Assembly: GCF_014194695.1 (NCBI RefSeq)
Contig: NZ_JACIAH010000004.1
Location: 305,802 to 369,801 of the forward strand
Length of the DNA: 64,000 nt
Source of the DNA: Rhizobium sp. BK399
GTDB taxonomy: Bacteria > Pseudomonadota > Alphaproteobacteria > Rhizobiales > Rhizobiaceae
Reading direction: 5' to 3'
Positions 46,345 through 55,123 of the stretch are shown piece after piece. A program made the position numbers and the translations under genes. The notes below the pieces were generated by a model. It saw only the letters and a program-made list of their open reading frames with translations. It was not told where the DNA came from and did no database searches. Numbering within the stretch: position 1 is the stretch's first letter; every line of letters begins with the position of its first letter.

Positions 46345-47043
46345 TCAGACGCCCTTGTAGAGCGCCGCCCCCTGCATCAACACGATGACCTTGGCGCCGA
46401 TCTTGATCCGCGATGCAAGATCAGTGATGTCATTGTTATTCATGCGGATGCAGCCTGACGACACATCAAGGCCGATCGTCCAGGGCTCAGCGGTACCATG
46501 GATGCGGTAGATCGTGTCCTGATCGCCTTCGTAGAGATAGAGGGCCCTGGCACCCAGTGGATTTTCCGGTCCGCCAGGCATTCCGGCCGCCCATTTGGCC
46601 GCATTTGGGTCGCGCGCCACCATTTCGGCCGGCGGCGTCCAGGTAGGCCACTCCGCCATCCGACCAACGCGCACGATCCCAGCCCAGCCGAAGCCTTCGC
46701 GCCCCACACCGATACCATACCGGATTGCCTGCCCGCCCGGCTGGACAAGGTAAAGAAAATGCTGGTTGCCATCGATGATGATCGTTCCCGGCGGCTCCGC
46801 CGTTCGGAACGTCACCGTCTGCATTCGGAATGCTTCTGGCGCCTGGTTGTTGCGTGCATAGTACTGGCGCGCCTTCTTCTTGTCGTAGTTCACCCAGGTA
46901 TGCGTTTTGGAATCATAGATTTGTGTCTGCGCCCAAGCGGCGAGCGGGCCAATACACACGCCCGCTGCAATCAGAGCCGCCGTCAACTTGCGTGTGCGCC
47001 GAGTCTTTTTCGCCTTCGCCGGAAGTTCGTCGCGTGCCATCAT
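46345..47043 (-). CDS. L,D-transpeptidase (ErfK/YbiS/YcfS/YnhG family)
   Basis: This 232-residue protein has a basic N terminus and signal RKLTAALIAAGVCIGPLAAWAQ and a YkuD catalytic domain with IIIDGNQHFLYLVQPGGQAI near residue 95 and the active site HGTAEPWTIGLDVSSGCIRM near 185-205, including the catalytic cysteine. It acts in the periplasm, making 3-3 peptidoglycan crosslinks or attaching proteins to peptidoglycan. The ATG at 47043 overlaps the stop of the upstream binding-protein gene (ATGA). That coupling is unusual, since the two products have no known shared role. Confidence 0.9.
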   Translation of the reverse strand: MMARDELPAKAKKTRRTRKLTAALIAAGVCIGPLAAWAQTQIYDSKTHTWVNYDKKKARQYYARNNQAPEAFRMQTVTFRTAEPPGTIIIDGNQHFLYLVQPGGQAIRYGIGVGREGFGWAGIVRVGRMAEWPTWTPPAEMVARDPNAAKWAAGMPGGPENPLGARALYLYEGDQDTIYRIHGTAEPWTIGLDVSSGCIRMNNNDITDLASRIKIGAKVIVLMQGAALYKGV

Positions 47044-48002
47044 TTGCTAGCCCACCCATCCACACGCTTTGCGTTGTCGGCGACCCATTTTGTCGCGTAG
47101 TCGAGCGGCGGGACGCGCTCGACTTCGAGCGCATAGCTCATCGCCGTCGCCTCTTCCGGCGTGAAATCGATCTTTTCCAGGAACGAGGCGATGTCCGGGT
47201 GTTTCTTTGCAAAAGCAGCCGCGTAGCCAATGCGGAAATTGGCGGTGTCCCAAGCTGTCGATGCCGTCGACTTGGTGATCCAAAGCGGATCGTTGGCACC
47301 GACCAGCTGCCACTTGCTGGCATCGTGCGGCGGCTCCGCGAGGCGCACGATCTTATGCAGGTCAAAGATGAAGTGGGGTGCGTAGCAGGCAAAGACCAGC
47401 GGCTGGTTCGTGGCGATGGCGATGTCCAGTCCCGCCAGCGCGACTTCCTCTTCCGATTCGACCAACGTCAGGTCCTTGGCATAGCCGTAGGTGTTCGCTC
47501 TGACACGTTCGATCCCCGTCGAGGCCCATGCCGGTGCGCCAAGCCACATCTCGCCCTTGCCATCACCGTCAGTATCGAGAATCTTCGTCTTTTCCGGATC
47601 GCTGAGGTCGGTGATCGACTTCAGGCCCTTTTCGGCGGCAGCGGGCGTCGCGCAGATGCCCTGCCATGCCGGCACGCCATGCTTGGCGAGAACCACGACG
47701 CCCTTCTCGGTGACGAAGGTCTTGATGACGTTTTCAAGATTGGGCTGCCAGACCTCCGGCTGGATGTCGACAGTGCCTTTCTCCATGCCGTTGAAGGCGA
47801 GCAGCGTCCCAAGCTCCTGCACATCGGCATTAAGCCCGAACTCCTTAGCAATACTGACCTTGAGGATATTTGCCGTCGCCTGCCCCGAGGGCCAGTTCGG
47901 CATCGCGATCACCAGATCGGCGCCAAAGGCCGCACTGCTCACTGCGAGCGCTGCGGCAAAAACGGATGAAAAGAGCCCTGAACATGCTACGCACTTCGTC
48001 AT
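47040..48002 (-). CDS. Orphan glycine betaine/choline-type ABC binding protein
   Basis: This 320-residue OpuAC-type solute-binding protein has a signal peptide ending SSAAFGAD. The mature part starts LVIAMPNWPSGQATANILKV, with WQPNLENVIKTFV, GAPAWASTGIERVRANTYGY and CYAPHFIFDLHKIVRLAEPP, patterns of betaine/proline/choline binding proteins with aromatic ligand boxes. No permease or ATPase gene adjoins it, so it must deliver its ligand to a transporter encoded elsewhere, or act in sensing. It is followed with a 4-base overlap by the L,D-transpeptidase gene. Confidence 0.85.
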   Translation of the reverse strand: MTKCVACSGLFSSVFAAALAVSSAAFGADLVIAMPNWPSGQATANILKVSIAKEFGLNADVQELGTLLAFNGMEKGTVDIQPEVWQPNLENVIKTFVTEKGVVVLAKHGVPAWQGICATPAAAEKGLKSITDLSDPEKTKILDTDGDGKGEMWLGAPAWASTGIERVRANTYGYAKDLTLVESEEEVALAGLDIAIATNQPLVFACYAPHFIFDLHKIVRLAEPPHDASKWQLVGANDPLWITKSTASTAWDTANFRIGYAAAFAKKHPDIASFLEKIDFTPEEATAMSYALEVERVPPLDYATKWVADNAKRVDGWASK

Positions 48003-48080
48003 GCCTGCCCCCCAAATATGCGAGAAAGGTAGAAATGCACGTCACATCTTGCAGGCGAACATGCATAAAGCGCTTACATC

Positions 48081-48098
48081 CGTCAAGTCGAGTTGACG
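48081..48098. promoter_or_regulatory. Inverted repeat upstream of the orphan binding protein
   Basis: CGTCAA and TTGACG flank a 6-base spacer about 80 bases before the gene start. On the minus strand the TTGACG copy nearer the gene could be a -35 box. An AAGCGCTT palindrome at 48068-48075 lies just downstream and resembles a LacI-type core. No regulator gene is adjacent. Confidence 0.35.
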
Positions 48099-48111
48099 TT
48101 CACGTTTGGCC

Positions 48112-48756
48112 CTACCGAAGGCAGTTTTCGCGTGCCCAAGCGCTGGTGCGGACGGCCATGGTCGTGAGGTGATCGGCGACGGAGAAGCCGGAAATTTTCT
48201 TCCTCGGCGCAAGATCGTGATCGCCGTCTTCAAGCCAAAGGACTGATATTGCCGGGGAAAGCGGATAGGTCGAAACCTCTTCACGAGTCCCGAATTCGTC
48301 GCGCGTCCCTTGGCAAATGAGCGTTGGCGTGCGCAGATTTTTGAGGTGCGCCGTGCGCAGTTGCTGCGGCTTGCCGGGCGGATGAAAAGGATAGCCGAGG
48401 CACAACAATCCACAGATCGCGCCCTCCGCGTGCAGGTCGTCGGCTACCATGCTCGCCACTCGCCCACCCATGGACTTGCCGCCAATAATAAGCGGCCCGG
48501 AGCTCGCAAGCGCCCTTACCGCGTCCCTGTATTCCGGAATCAAGGTTTCCGCTTTCGGCGGTGGCCTTCGAGCATCGAACGTCCGGCGAGCGGCCATGTA
48601 GGCGAATTCGAAGCGCGCAATCCGGAACCCGACTGCGGCAAGAGCTTCGGCGGCGGCGGCCATGGATTTGGAGTCCATAGGCGCACCGGCGCCATGTGCA
48701 AGCAGGATCGTCGCTGCAGGATTGTCCGGGCCAGTGATCAGGAAGTTTTCGCTCAT
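48112..48756 (-). CDS. Alpha/beta hydrolase of the KANL3/Tex30 (COG3571) type
   Basis: This 214-residue alpha/beta hydrolase has an oxyanion region ILLAHGAGAPMDSKSM near residue 18, the nucleophile serine in LIIGGKSMGGRVASMV near 92, an aspartate in ICQGTRDEFGTREE near 150 and the histidine in WLEDGDHDLAPRK near 178. It is a predicted cytoplasmic hydrolase with an unknown ester or peptide substrate. The ATG at 48756 was chosen because it begins directly before the first strand, giving MSENFLITG. It lies upstream of no evident partner. Confidence 0.85.
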   Translation of the reverse strand: MSENFLITGPDNPAATILLAHGAGAPMDSKSMAAAAEALAAVGFRIARFEFAYMAARRTFDARRPPPKAETLIPEYRDAVRALASSGPLIIGGKSMGGRVASMVADDLHAEGAICGLLCLGYPFHPPGKPQQLRTAHLKNLRTPTLICQGTRDEFGTREEVSTYPLSPAISVLWLEDGDHDLAPRKKISGFSVADHLTTMAVRTSAWARENCLR

Positions 48757-48816
48757 TGCGATGTCATAGCGCAATGAGCGAGGCACCACCATCTTGGTGG
48801 AAAGAAACAGACGCTG

Positions 48817-49014
48817 TCAGTGGAATTTCGGCATGTCGGGAAGTGCCGAGAATTCTTCGCTGATCATTTCGCTCATCGCGACCAGAATTTCCTTGCGGGA
48901 GAATCCCGACCGCTCGAGTTGCAGGATCATCTGGTCGAGATCCAACTCGAGCTGACCACGGCAGCAGGCCACCCGATCGGCAGAAACGAGGAGAATTTCT
49001 TCAAGGATCAGCAT
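48817..49014 (-). CDS. Small acidic hypothetical protein, 65 residues
   Basis: A short frame begins MLILEEILLVSADRVACCRG and contains LDLDQMILQLERSGFSRKEI and MSEMISEEFSALPDMP. It is mostly helical and acidic, with a CC pair. AGGAGCGAAGCG precedes the ATG at a good distance, and codon use resembles that of the neighbours, so it is probably translated. No family is recognised. It lies between the hydrolase gene and the fructan operon, on the same strand as both. Confidence 0.6.
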   Translation of the reverse strand: MLILEEILLVSADRVACCRGQLELDLDQMILQLERSGFSRKEILVAMSEMISEEFSALPDMPKFH

Positions 49015-49121
49015 CGCTTCGCTCCTAATTTCCAGAAGCAACCTGCGACAGCGCTAAATGTTCCAACGTCACCCATCAACGTCCCTCGGCGCAGCACGAT
49101 GCGGTCCGGTCGAAATCGTGC

Positions 49122-50168
49122 TCAGTTGAGCCGGTTTCCCTCGACCGAAAAGAGATGCGCCTTGGACAAGTCGGGCGCCACCTTTATCCGTTCGCCCGGC
49201 TGCAACGCGACCCGGTCATGCAGCACCATCGCTGCCGTCTGCGTTCCGATCTCCATGATTACATGTGTTTCTGCTCCCGTCGGCTCCACCACCACAACGG
49301 TCGCCAAGACGCCCTCCGCGGCAATGGTGAGGTGTTCCGGTCGGATGCCGTAGGTGTGAACGTCAGCCGGCATCTCGCAACGCGGCATGGGAAGCCTAAC
49401 ACCCTGGTCCAGACAAAATTCCTGATTCACGACGCTGCCTTCAAACAGGTTCATCGCCGGCGAGCCGATGAATGTCGCAACGAAGGTGTTGATTGGCCGA
49501 TCGTAGAGTTCGAGTGGTCTGCCGACCTGCTCGATCTGCCCGGCGCGCATGACGACGATCTTGTCAGCCATCGTCATTGCCTCGATCTGATCGTGGGTGA
49601 CGTAGACAGTTGTCGTTTTCAGCCGCTGGTGCAGTTCCTTGATCTCGGCGCGCATCGTCACCCGCAATTTGGCGTCGAGGTTCGACAGAGGTTCGTCAAA
49701 CAGGAAGACTTTCGGGTGGCGTACGATCGCACGTCCCATCGCCACGCGTTGCCGCTGGCCGCCGGACAATTGCTTCGGCAGGCGGTCGAGCAGCGGCTCA
49801 AGTGCCAGAATGTCCGCAGCCTCCTGTACGCGCCGGCCGATCGCCGCCTTGTCCTGCCCCTGTAGCTTGAGCGCAAAGCCCATGTTCTCCGCCACCGTCA
49901 TGTGCGGGTACAGAGCGTAGCTCTGGAAGACCATCGCGATATCGCGTTCCTTCGGCGCCACATCATTGACGACACGCCCGCCGATGCGGATCTCTCCGCC
50001 GCTAATGTCCTCCAGTCCGGCAAGCATGCGCAACAAGGTCGACTTGCCGCAGCCGGATGGTCCGACCAGCGTGACGAACTCACCATCCTCTATATCCACG
50101 GACACGCCATGGATCACGGGGATGGCGCCATATTGCTTGCGAACCTGTTCGATCGCGACGGATGCCAT
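49122..50168 (-). CDS. Sugar ABC transporter ATP-binding protein (MalK/UgpC type)
   Basis: This 348-residue ATPase has Walker [10 protein letters not shown] at residues 37-45, Q loop [11 protein letters not shown] near 81, signature LSGGQRQR near 134, Walker [13 protein letters not shown] near 157 and YVTHDQIEA near 190. The TOBE region contains [11 protein letters not shown]. It is the last gene of the GH32 operon, 18 bases after the GH32 stop, and should energise the permeases encoded there. It is cytoplasmic and associates with the membrane. Confidence 0.92.
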   Translation of the reverse strand: MASVAIEQVRKQYGAIPVIHGVSVDIEDGEFVTLVGPSGCGKSTLLRMLAGLEDISGGEIRIGGRVVNDVAPKERDIAMVFQSYALYPHMTVAENMGFALKLQGQDKAAIGRRVQEAADILALEPLLDRLPKQLSGGQRQRVAMGRAIVRHPKVFLFDEPLSNLDAKLRVTMRAEIKELHQRLKTTTVYVTHDQIEAMTMADKIVVMRAGQIEQVGRPLELYDRPINTFVATFIGSPAMNLFEGSVVNQEFCLDQGVRLPMPRCEMPADVHTYGIRPEHLTIAAEGVLATVVVVEPTGAETHVIMEIGTQTAAMVLHDRVALQPGERIKVAPDLSKAHLFSVEGNRLN

Positions 50169-50186
50169 GCTACTTCCTCCCTACGT

Positions 50187-51899
50187 TCAGAGCTTGATTT
50201 GCCAGACGCGAGCAGCCGCGACGCTGTCGGTGGCGGCCTTCATCGTTGCGGATCGTACTGCCGCAAAGCTCGGAATACGCTTCGTTCCGACCCATCGGCC
50301 TTTATCCGCGAAGACTTCGATTGAGCCGGTATCGATGAAGATCCGCACCTGCGCCGGCCTCGCGCCGGCAGCCAGATAGCGCGGAGACGGCTTGCCCGTT
50401 CCTGTATCGAAGAGGATCGCTAGCCCTTCGTCGTCGAGGCGCACGCCAAGGCCGATCTCGGGGTGGTCGAAACTGAGCTCGAAGGGTGCCCCGGCTTGCG
50501 TCAGATCGAGCAGAATTTCGGCGGCTCCGTCCACAAACTCCACGGTCGCGCCGGCCAGCAACCTGGCATCATCAAGAAGCTGGTGCCGCAGGCCATCGAC
50601 GGCCTCCAGGGGCGGTGTCAGGACCGCGCGTCCATCAAGGAGAACGCGACGCGGCAACGTCATGGCGGTCGGAAAATCGACGATCTTGGAGACGTCCGTC
50701 CAATTCGCCAGCCAGGCCAGGCCGACAGGTCCATCATGGTCGACGAAGGCCTGGAAGGCGTAGGCGTCCGATCCGAAGTCGAGTTCCTGCTCAAATTCCG
50801 GTTGGAATTCGCGACCATCGAACCGACCGACGGTGACGGACGACATGTTGCGGCGTCCGGTCGCCGGATCGCGACTGGTCAGCAGGCCGAAAATCAGAGC
50901 CCAACGTGTCTCATCGCTTGCGACATTGCCCAGCGGGAGCATGCACGGGCATTCGGCGGCTGTCATGCCAAAGCGATCCTCGCGATGCAGGACGCCGACA
51001 AAGGTCCATCCGCCAGCGGCGTCTTCATTAGATGTTTCATAGAGGAGGATCACGCCGCCGGACCTGTCACGGCTGCCGACCAACATCTTCCAGAGACCGT
51101 CGGGTCCCTTGAACACATAGGGATCGCGAAAATCCAAAGTCAGCCCCAGTCCTTCGGGGCGCTCCGGCAGGGCAATCGAGGGATTACCCGCAGAAACCTG
51201 ATCCGCACTGGTGGCCGAAAGCTGTATCTGCTCTTCCGGCTTCCGATCTCGCACCTGTTCGGTGAAAAAGACGCGGATCTGCTCTCCGCCGTCTGTCGCG
51301 ATCGGGATGGCCGACCCGGAGAACGCGCCTCCGCGGCCATCATCACGCATCGAAAGTTCGGCTGCCGGGAATAGGAAGACCGGAAGGTGCGTCCAGTGCA
51401 GGTAGTCCTGCGAGACCGCATGCCCCCAATGCATGGTATTCCACCGCGAGCGATGCGGGTAGTGCTGGTAGAAAAGGTGTGCCTTTCCGCCGAAGCGGCC
51501 TAAACCATTGGGGTCGTTCATCCAGCCGAAGGGTGGACGGAAATGATACCCGGCGGGGAGTTGAGGCGGCGCATTCGCCGCTGCGAAGTGTAGCACGCGA
51601 ATGCCCTCTTCCAGCACACTCGCTGGATCGAAGCTGTAGATCACTGAGACAGCCGTGATCGACGGCTCATAGCTCAGTACAACTCTGCCGCCTGCTGGCA
51701 GAACGATGGGCTGGAACTCAAACTCTTCTGTCCTCGTGGAAGCCACTGCGGCGAGCTCGACGCCCTCAACGGTGACCGAGACAGAAGCCGCAGTATCCGC
51801 AATGAGCGCCCTCAACCAGACATGGATCACGTCGCCTGCGCATAGGTCGGCACTCACATTCTCCCGAGACAGCGAGAGAGTTCCTGTTTGGATTGTCAT
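50187..51899 (-). CDS. Glycoside hydrolase family 32 (sucrose/fructan hydrolase)
   Basis: This 570-residue GH32 enzyme has an N-terminal extension of about 125 residues, then a five-bladed propeller with the nucleophile aspartate in FGWMNDPNGLGRFGG near 126, the RDP aspartate in LDFRDPYVFKG near 255 and the acid/base glutamate in TAAECPCMLPL near 310. The beta-sandwich domain ends with DTGSIEVFADKGRWVG. It cleaves beta-fructosides such as sucrose, inulo- or levan-oligosaccharides. There is no signal peptide, so it acts after import. The ATG at 51899 follows AAAGG and lies 3 bases after the permease stop. Confidence 0.9.
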   Translation of the reverse strand: MTIQTGTLSLSRENVSADLCAGDVIHVWLRALIADTAASVSVTVEGVELAAVASTRTEEFEFQPIVLPAGGRVVLSYEPSITAVSVIYSFDPASVLEEGIRVLHFAAANAPPQLPAGYHFRPPFGWMNDPNGLGRFGGKAHLFYQHYPHRSRWNTMHWGHAVSQDYLHWTHLPVFLFPAAELSMRDDGRGGAFSGSAIPIATDGGEQIRVFFTEQVRDRKPEEQIQLSATSADQVSAGNPSIALPERPEGLGLTLDFRDPYVFKGPDGLWKMLVGSRDRSGGVILLYETSNEDAAGGWTFVGVLHREDRFGMTAAECPCMLPLGNVASDETRWALIFGLLTSRDPATGRRNMSSVTVGRFDGREFQPEFEQELDFGSDAYAFQAFVDHDGPVGLAWLANWTDVSKIVDFPTAMTLPRRVLLDGRAVLTPPLEAVDGLRHQLLDDARLLAGATVEFVDGAAEILLDLTQAGAPFELSFDHPEIGLGVRLDDEGLAILFDTGTGKPSPRYLAAGARPAQVRIFIDTGSIEVFADKGRWVGTKRIPSFAAVRSATMKAATDSVAAARVWQIKL

Positions 51900-51902
51900 C
51901 AA

Positions 51903-52796
51903 TCAACCTTTCACGGCAGAGCCGACGAACGAACTCACGAACCAGCGCTGGAAAGCGAGGTAGAGAGCAAGGATCGGGATCATCATAAGAACGGAGGCAG
52001 CCATGGCACGGTCCCAATAAATGCTGTCCTGGCCAAAGAAGGTGGCGATGGCCACCGATATCGGTCGTGCATAGTCGGTTTGCGTCACAAGGGTCGGCCA
52101 AAGATATTGATTCCAACTCTCGATCCCCATGAGGATCGAGACGGTGGCCAGCGCCGGCAGGCTGAGCGGCATATAGATCGAGCGATAGATACGGAAAACC
52201 GAAGCGCCATCGATCTCTGCCGCCTCGTAGAGTTCCTTGGGAAGCTGAGCGAAAAACTGGTAGAAAAGGAAGATGTAAAGAGGGCTCGCGACCCAGGGAA
52301 GAATCTGCACGGCGAACGTATCTGTCATGCCGGCGCGCGAAACCATCACGACCAGCGGCATGATGATGCTCTCCTGCGGAATGACGTAGAGAGCAACGAC
52401 TAAGGCGAGCAACACGGCTTTGCCGCGCAGCGAGCCCCAGGCCAGCACGAAGCCGGCCATGGAATTGACGACGAGGCCGCCGCCGACGGTGACTGCAAGG
52501 ATCAGCAGCGAATTCAGGAGGTAGCGGCCGAAGGCCAGTTCGCCCGAAAAGTGTGCGACTTCCTTGAAGTTGGCGAGAGTCGGATCGGAGACCCAAAAGG
52601 CGCGGAAGCTGCCCATATCCGCCAAAATCTGGAAGCGATCGTCCTTCAGGCTGGCAATCAACAGCATAAACAACGGCGAGATCACCACCAGCGCGATGAT
52701 AAAGATGCAGATAGCCTGGACGAGGTGGAATGACGCCTTGCTGGAAGCCCAAGGCTTCACGACCGGCGTCGCTTGGCTCATGACGAGATCAGACAT
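51903..52796 (-). CDS. Sugar ABC transporter permease (MalG type)
   Basis: This 297-residue permease has about six helices, the first HLVQAICIFIIALVVISPLF. The EAA docking loop is EAAEIDGASVFRIYRSIYMP near 192, followed by LPALATVSILMGIESWNQYL. It ends in WFVSSFVGSAVKG, the typical MalG C terminus. Its start overlaps the end of the other permease gene by 8 bases and its stop is 3 bases from the GH32 start, so the genes are tightly coupled. It imports beta-fructosides with its partner. Confidence 0.9.
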   Translation of the reverse strand: MSDLVMSQATPVVKPWASSKASFHLVQAICIFIIALVVISPLFMLLIASLKDDRFQILADMGSFRAFWVSDPTLANFKEVAHFSGELAFGRYLLNSLLILAVTVGGGLVVNSMAGFVLAWGSLRGKAVLLALVVALYVIPQESIIMPLVVMVSRAGMTDTFAVQILPWVASPLYIFLFYQFFAQLPKELYEAAEIDGASVFRIYRSIYMPLSLPALATVSILMGIESWNQYLWPTLVTQTDYARPISVAIATFFGQDSIYWDRAMAASVLMMIPILALYLAFQRWFVSSFVGSAVKG

Positions 52797-53721
52797 GGAA
52801 GCGCCTCAAGAGTTTGCGCTGGATGAGCGCGATTACGAGTACGATGACGAACAGGATGACGGAGACGGCCGAAGCATAGCCGAGCTTCTGCTCCTCGAAT
52901 CCGGCTCGTACCATGTAGTGCACGACGGTTTCGGTGCTCCCCTTTGGTCCGCCCTGGGTGAGGATGGCGACCTGAGTATAGAGTTTGAACGCCTGAATGG
53001 TGGTAATGACCAGCACGAAGACATGGGTCGGCCGCAGGCCCGGCATCGTCACATGCCAGAACCGTCCCAGCGCGTTCGCGCCGTCGATCTTGGCGGCGTC
53101 ATAGAGTTCGTCCGGTATTCCCTGGAGGCCTGCGAGATAGACGATCATCTGGAAGCCGTAGGCCTGCCAGGCGGAAAGCAGCACGATCGAGAACATCGCC
53201 CAATTTGGGTCACCCAACCAGTCGATCGGCTGGATCCGGCCTCCGGACAGGAAGCCTATGATCTGGTTGAACGGTCCACTTGGATACTGGAACAGCGTAC
53301 CCCAGATGACGCAGACGACGACCATTGAGGTGATTGCTGGCAGGAAGAACATGCCACGCAACAGATTGCGGCCAGGTATCTTCTGGTGCAGCAGCAGGGC
53401 TGTTGCGAAAGCAAGGCCACACTGGACCGGCAGGACCCAGAACGTAAATCGCGACACATTCCACAACGAGGTCCAAAACAACGGATCTTTGAAGATACGC
53501 TGGAAGTTCAGCAATCCGACGAACCGAACCGGCGTTGGCCGCGGCACCAGCGGCTGGTTCGTCATGGACGTCCAGAACGACAACAGGAACGGCGCAATCA
53601 GGAAGAAGGCGAGAAGCAGGACAGCAGGTGCGATCATCAGCGCTTCCTGTGCCAGCCGACGCGGATCCCGCCGCCCGCCGGGGCGGAGCCGCCCGGCGAC
53701 GGGCGATTGTTGCAAAGTCAT
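52789..53721 (-). CDS. Sugar ABC transporter permease (MalF type)
   Basis: This 310-residue permease starts MTLQQSPVAGRLRPGGRRDP and has six helices beginning LMIAPAVLLLAFFLIAPFLL. The EAA loop is YDAAKIDGANALGRFWHVTM near 222, and LTQGGPKGSTETVVHYMV near 268 is the MalF hallmark. The ATG at 53721 follows GGAGGAGATC. It follows the binding-protein gene after 71 bases that contain a strong stem-loop and overlaps the next permease gene by 8 bases. Confidence 0.9.
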   Translation of the reverse strand: MTLQQSPVAGRLRPGGRRDPRRLAQEALMIAPAVLLLAFFLIAPFLLSFWTSMTNQPLVPRPTPVRFVGLLNFQRIFKDPLFWTSLWNVSRFTFWVLPVQCGLAFATALLLHQKIPGRNLLRGMFFLPAITSMVVVCVIWGTLFQYPSGPFNQIIGFLSGGRIQPIDWLGDPNWAMFSIVLLSAWQAYGFQMIVYLAGLQGIPDELYDAAKIDGANALGRFWHVTMPGLRPTHVFVLVITTIQAFKLYTQVAILTQGGPKGSTETVVHYMVRAGFEEQKLGYASAVSVILFVIVLVIALIQRKLLRRFHV

Positions 53722-53749
53722 GATCTCCTCCTCCTGAAAACTAAGGGCG

Positions 53750-53787
53750 TTGCCGCCAGGCCGCCTACAGGGACGACCTGGCGGCAA
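53750..53787 (-). repeat. Stem-loop after the fructan-type binding protein gene
   Basis: TTGCCGCCAGG and CCTGGCGGCAA are perfect 11-bp inverted repeats with a 16-base loop, directly after the binding-protein stop on the minus strand. It probably stabilises the binding-protein message or gives partial termination before the permease genes. Confidence 0.65.
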
Positions 53788-53792
53788 GGGGC

Positions 53793-55085
53793 TTACTGCT
53801 GTGTGTCGAAGGGCGGGTAGCCGGCGTTGTCCTCGATGTCCTCGTCGATCTTCTGCGCGGCTTCCGACAACGCTTCCTTGGCGTCACCGCCATTGAAGAT
53901 CTTGTCGACGGCCTGCATGAAGGCAGATGTGATCGTCGGATAAGCGGGATGTGGAGGACGAGCGACAGCAGTCTTCGATGCCTGTTCGAAGGCAACCGCC
54001 ATTGGTCCACCCGGAGCATAGACCGGCGAGTCGGCGGCAAAGCTCTTCAGCCCAGGGAAGCCCGAATTCTCCTTGGCAAACTCGCGGTAGGCTTTGTCCT
54101 TCAGAAGGAAGCTCAGGAACTTGCCGGCAACGTCGGGATGCTCTGATGACTTCGTGACGCCCCAGATCCAGGTGCCGTTCGGGCTGACCCCTTTGTCGCC
54201 GAGCTTGGGCAGCGGCATGACGACGATATCGTCCTTCATCGCTGCGGCCGCCTCCGCGTAGAACCAGTGACCGCCGAGCGCCAATGCGGCCGGTTTGCCA
54301 TCGGCGTAGAACTGGTTTGTGCCTGAAGAACCCGGAACGACCCATCCGTTCTTGACCCACGTCTGCATCATCGTCAGCGCATTGACACAGGCCTCACTGT
54401 CGAGGGTACCCGTCGCCTTCCAGGATGTCCGGTCGATCAGATCGCAACCTGCCGAGTCGAGAAGCGGCCCATAGGCATAGGTGATCCACTCCGTCTTGAT
54501 GCCATAGCCGCGGAACGTGTCGATCGGCCATTTGACACCGTCGAGCTTCGAGAGCTTTTCCAGGTACCCTTCGAATTCGGCCTTCGTCCAGGCGTCGTCG
54601 ACGGACTTCGGAATACGTGCGCCAATCGCCTCGAGGTACTTCTTGTTGCCATAGAGCACCACCGAGGAGTCGGTCAGACCGACTGCATAGAGGTCCTTGT
54701 CGATCGGATAGGTACCCTGCGCGACGTTCGACGGCGTCATGTCGTCAAGAATATCCTTCTCGATCAACGGTTTGATCGGCTGCAGGTATCCCGACCACAC
54801 ATAGTTGGCAAGAAACGGCGCATCGAGTTCCATGATGTCTGGCAACTGCTTGGCCATCACAGCCGCGCTGAACTTCTCATTGTAGGCATCATGCGGGGCA
54901 TAGATGAGCTCGACGTCGACATCCGGATTCGCTTCCTCGAACCGCTTCGCAACATCGCCGTAGGTCTTTACCCAACCCGGATCGCCCTGGTGCATCATGT
55001 GAATGACAGTCTTGGCTTCCGCCAGACCAGCTGTGACGGCAAGAGAAGCCGATGCCAGAAGCACTGAAAGTAAACGTTTACCCAT
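53793..55085 (-). CDS. Sugar ABC transporter periplasmic binding protein
   Basis: This 430-residue family 1 binding protein has a signal peptide MGKRLLSVLLASASLAVTAG, cleaved near GLAEAK. The mature part starts TVIHMMHQGDPGWVKTYGDV and contains MELDAPFLANYVWSGYL, YAVGLTDSSVVLYGNKKYLE and GGHWFYAEAAAAMKDDIVVM. It should bind sucrose or a fructo-oligosaccharide in the periplasm, judging from the GH32 gene in the operon. The ATG at 55085 follows AAGGAGGAGAAC. It lies 38 bases after the LacI stop. Confidence 0.9.
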   Translation of the reverse strand: MGKRLLSVLLASASLAVTAGLAEAKTVIHMMHQGDPGWVKTYGDVAKRFEEANPDVDVELIYAPHDAYNEKFSAAVMAKQLPDIMELDAPFLANYVWSGYLQPIKPLIEKDILDDMTPSNVAQGTYPIDKDLYAVGLTDSSVVLYGNKKYLEAIGARIPKSVDDAWTKAEFEGYLEKLSKLDGVKWPIDTFRGYGIKTEWITYAYGPLLDSAGCDLIDRTSWKATGTLDSEACVNALTMMQTWVKNGWVVPGSSGTNQFYADGKPAALALGGHWFYAEAAAAMKDDIVVMPLPKLGDKGVSPNGTWIWGVTKSSEHPDVAGKFLSFLLKDKAYREFAKENSGFPGLKSFAADSPVYAPGGPMAVAFEQASKTAVARPPHPAYPTITSAFMQAVDKIFNGGDAKEALSEAAQKIDEDIEDNAGYPPFDTQQ

Positions 55086-55123
55086 TTTAGTTCTCCTCCT
55101 TGAGTGGGACGCTGTCTTGAATT

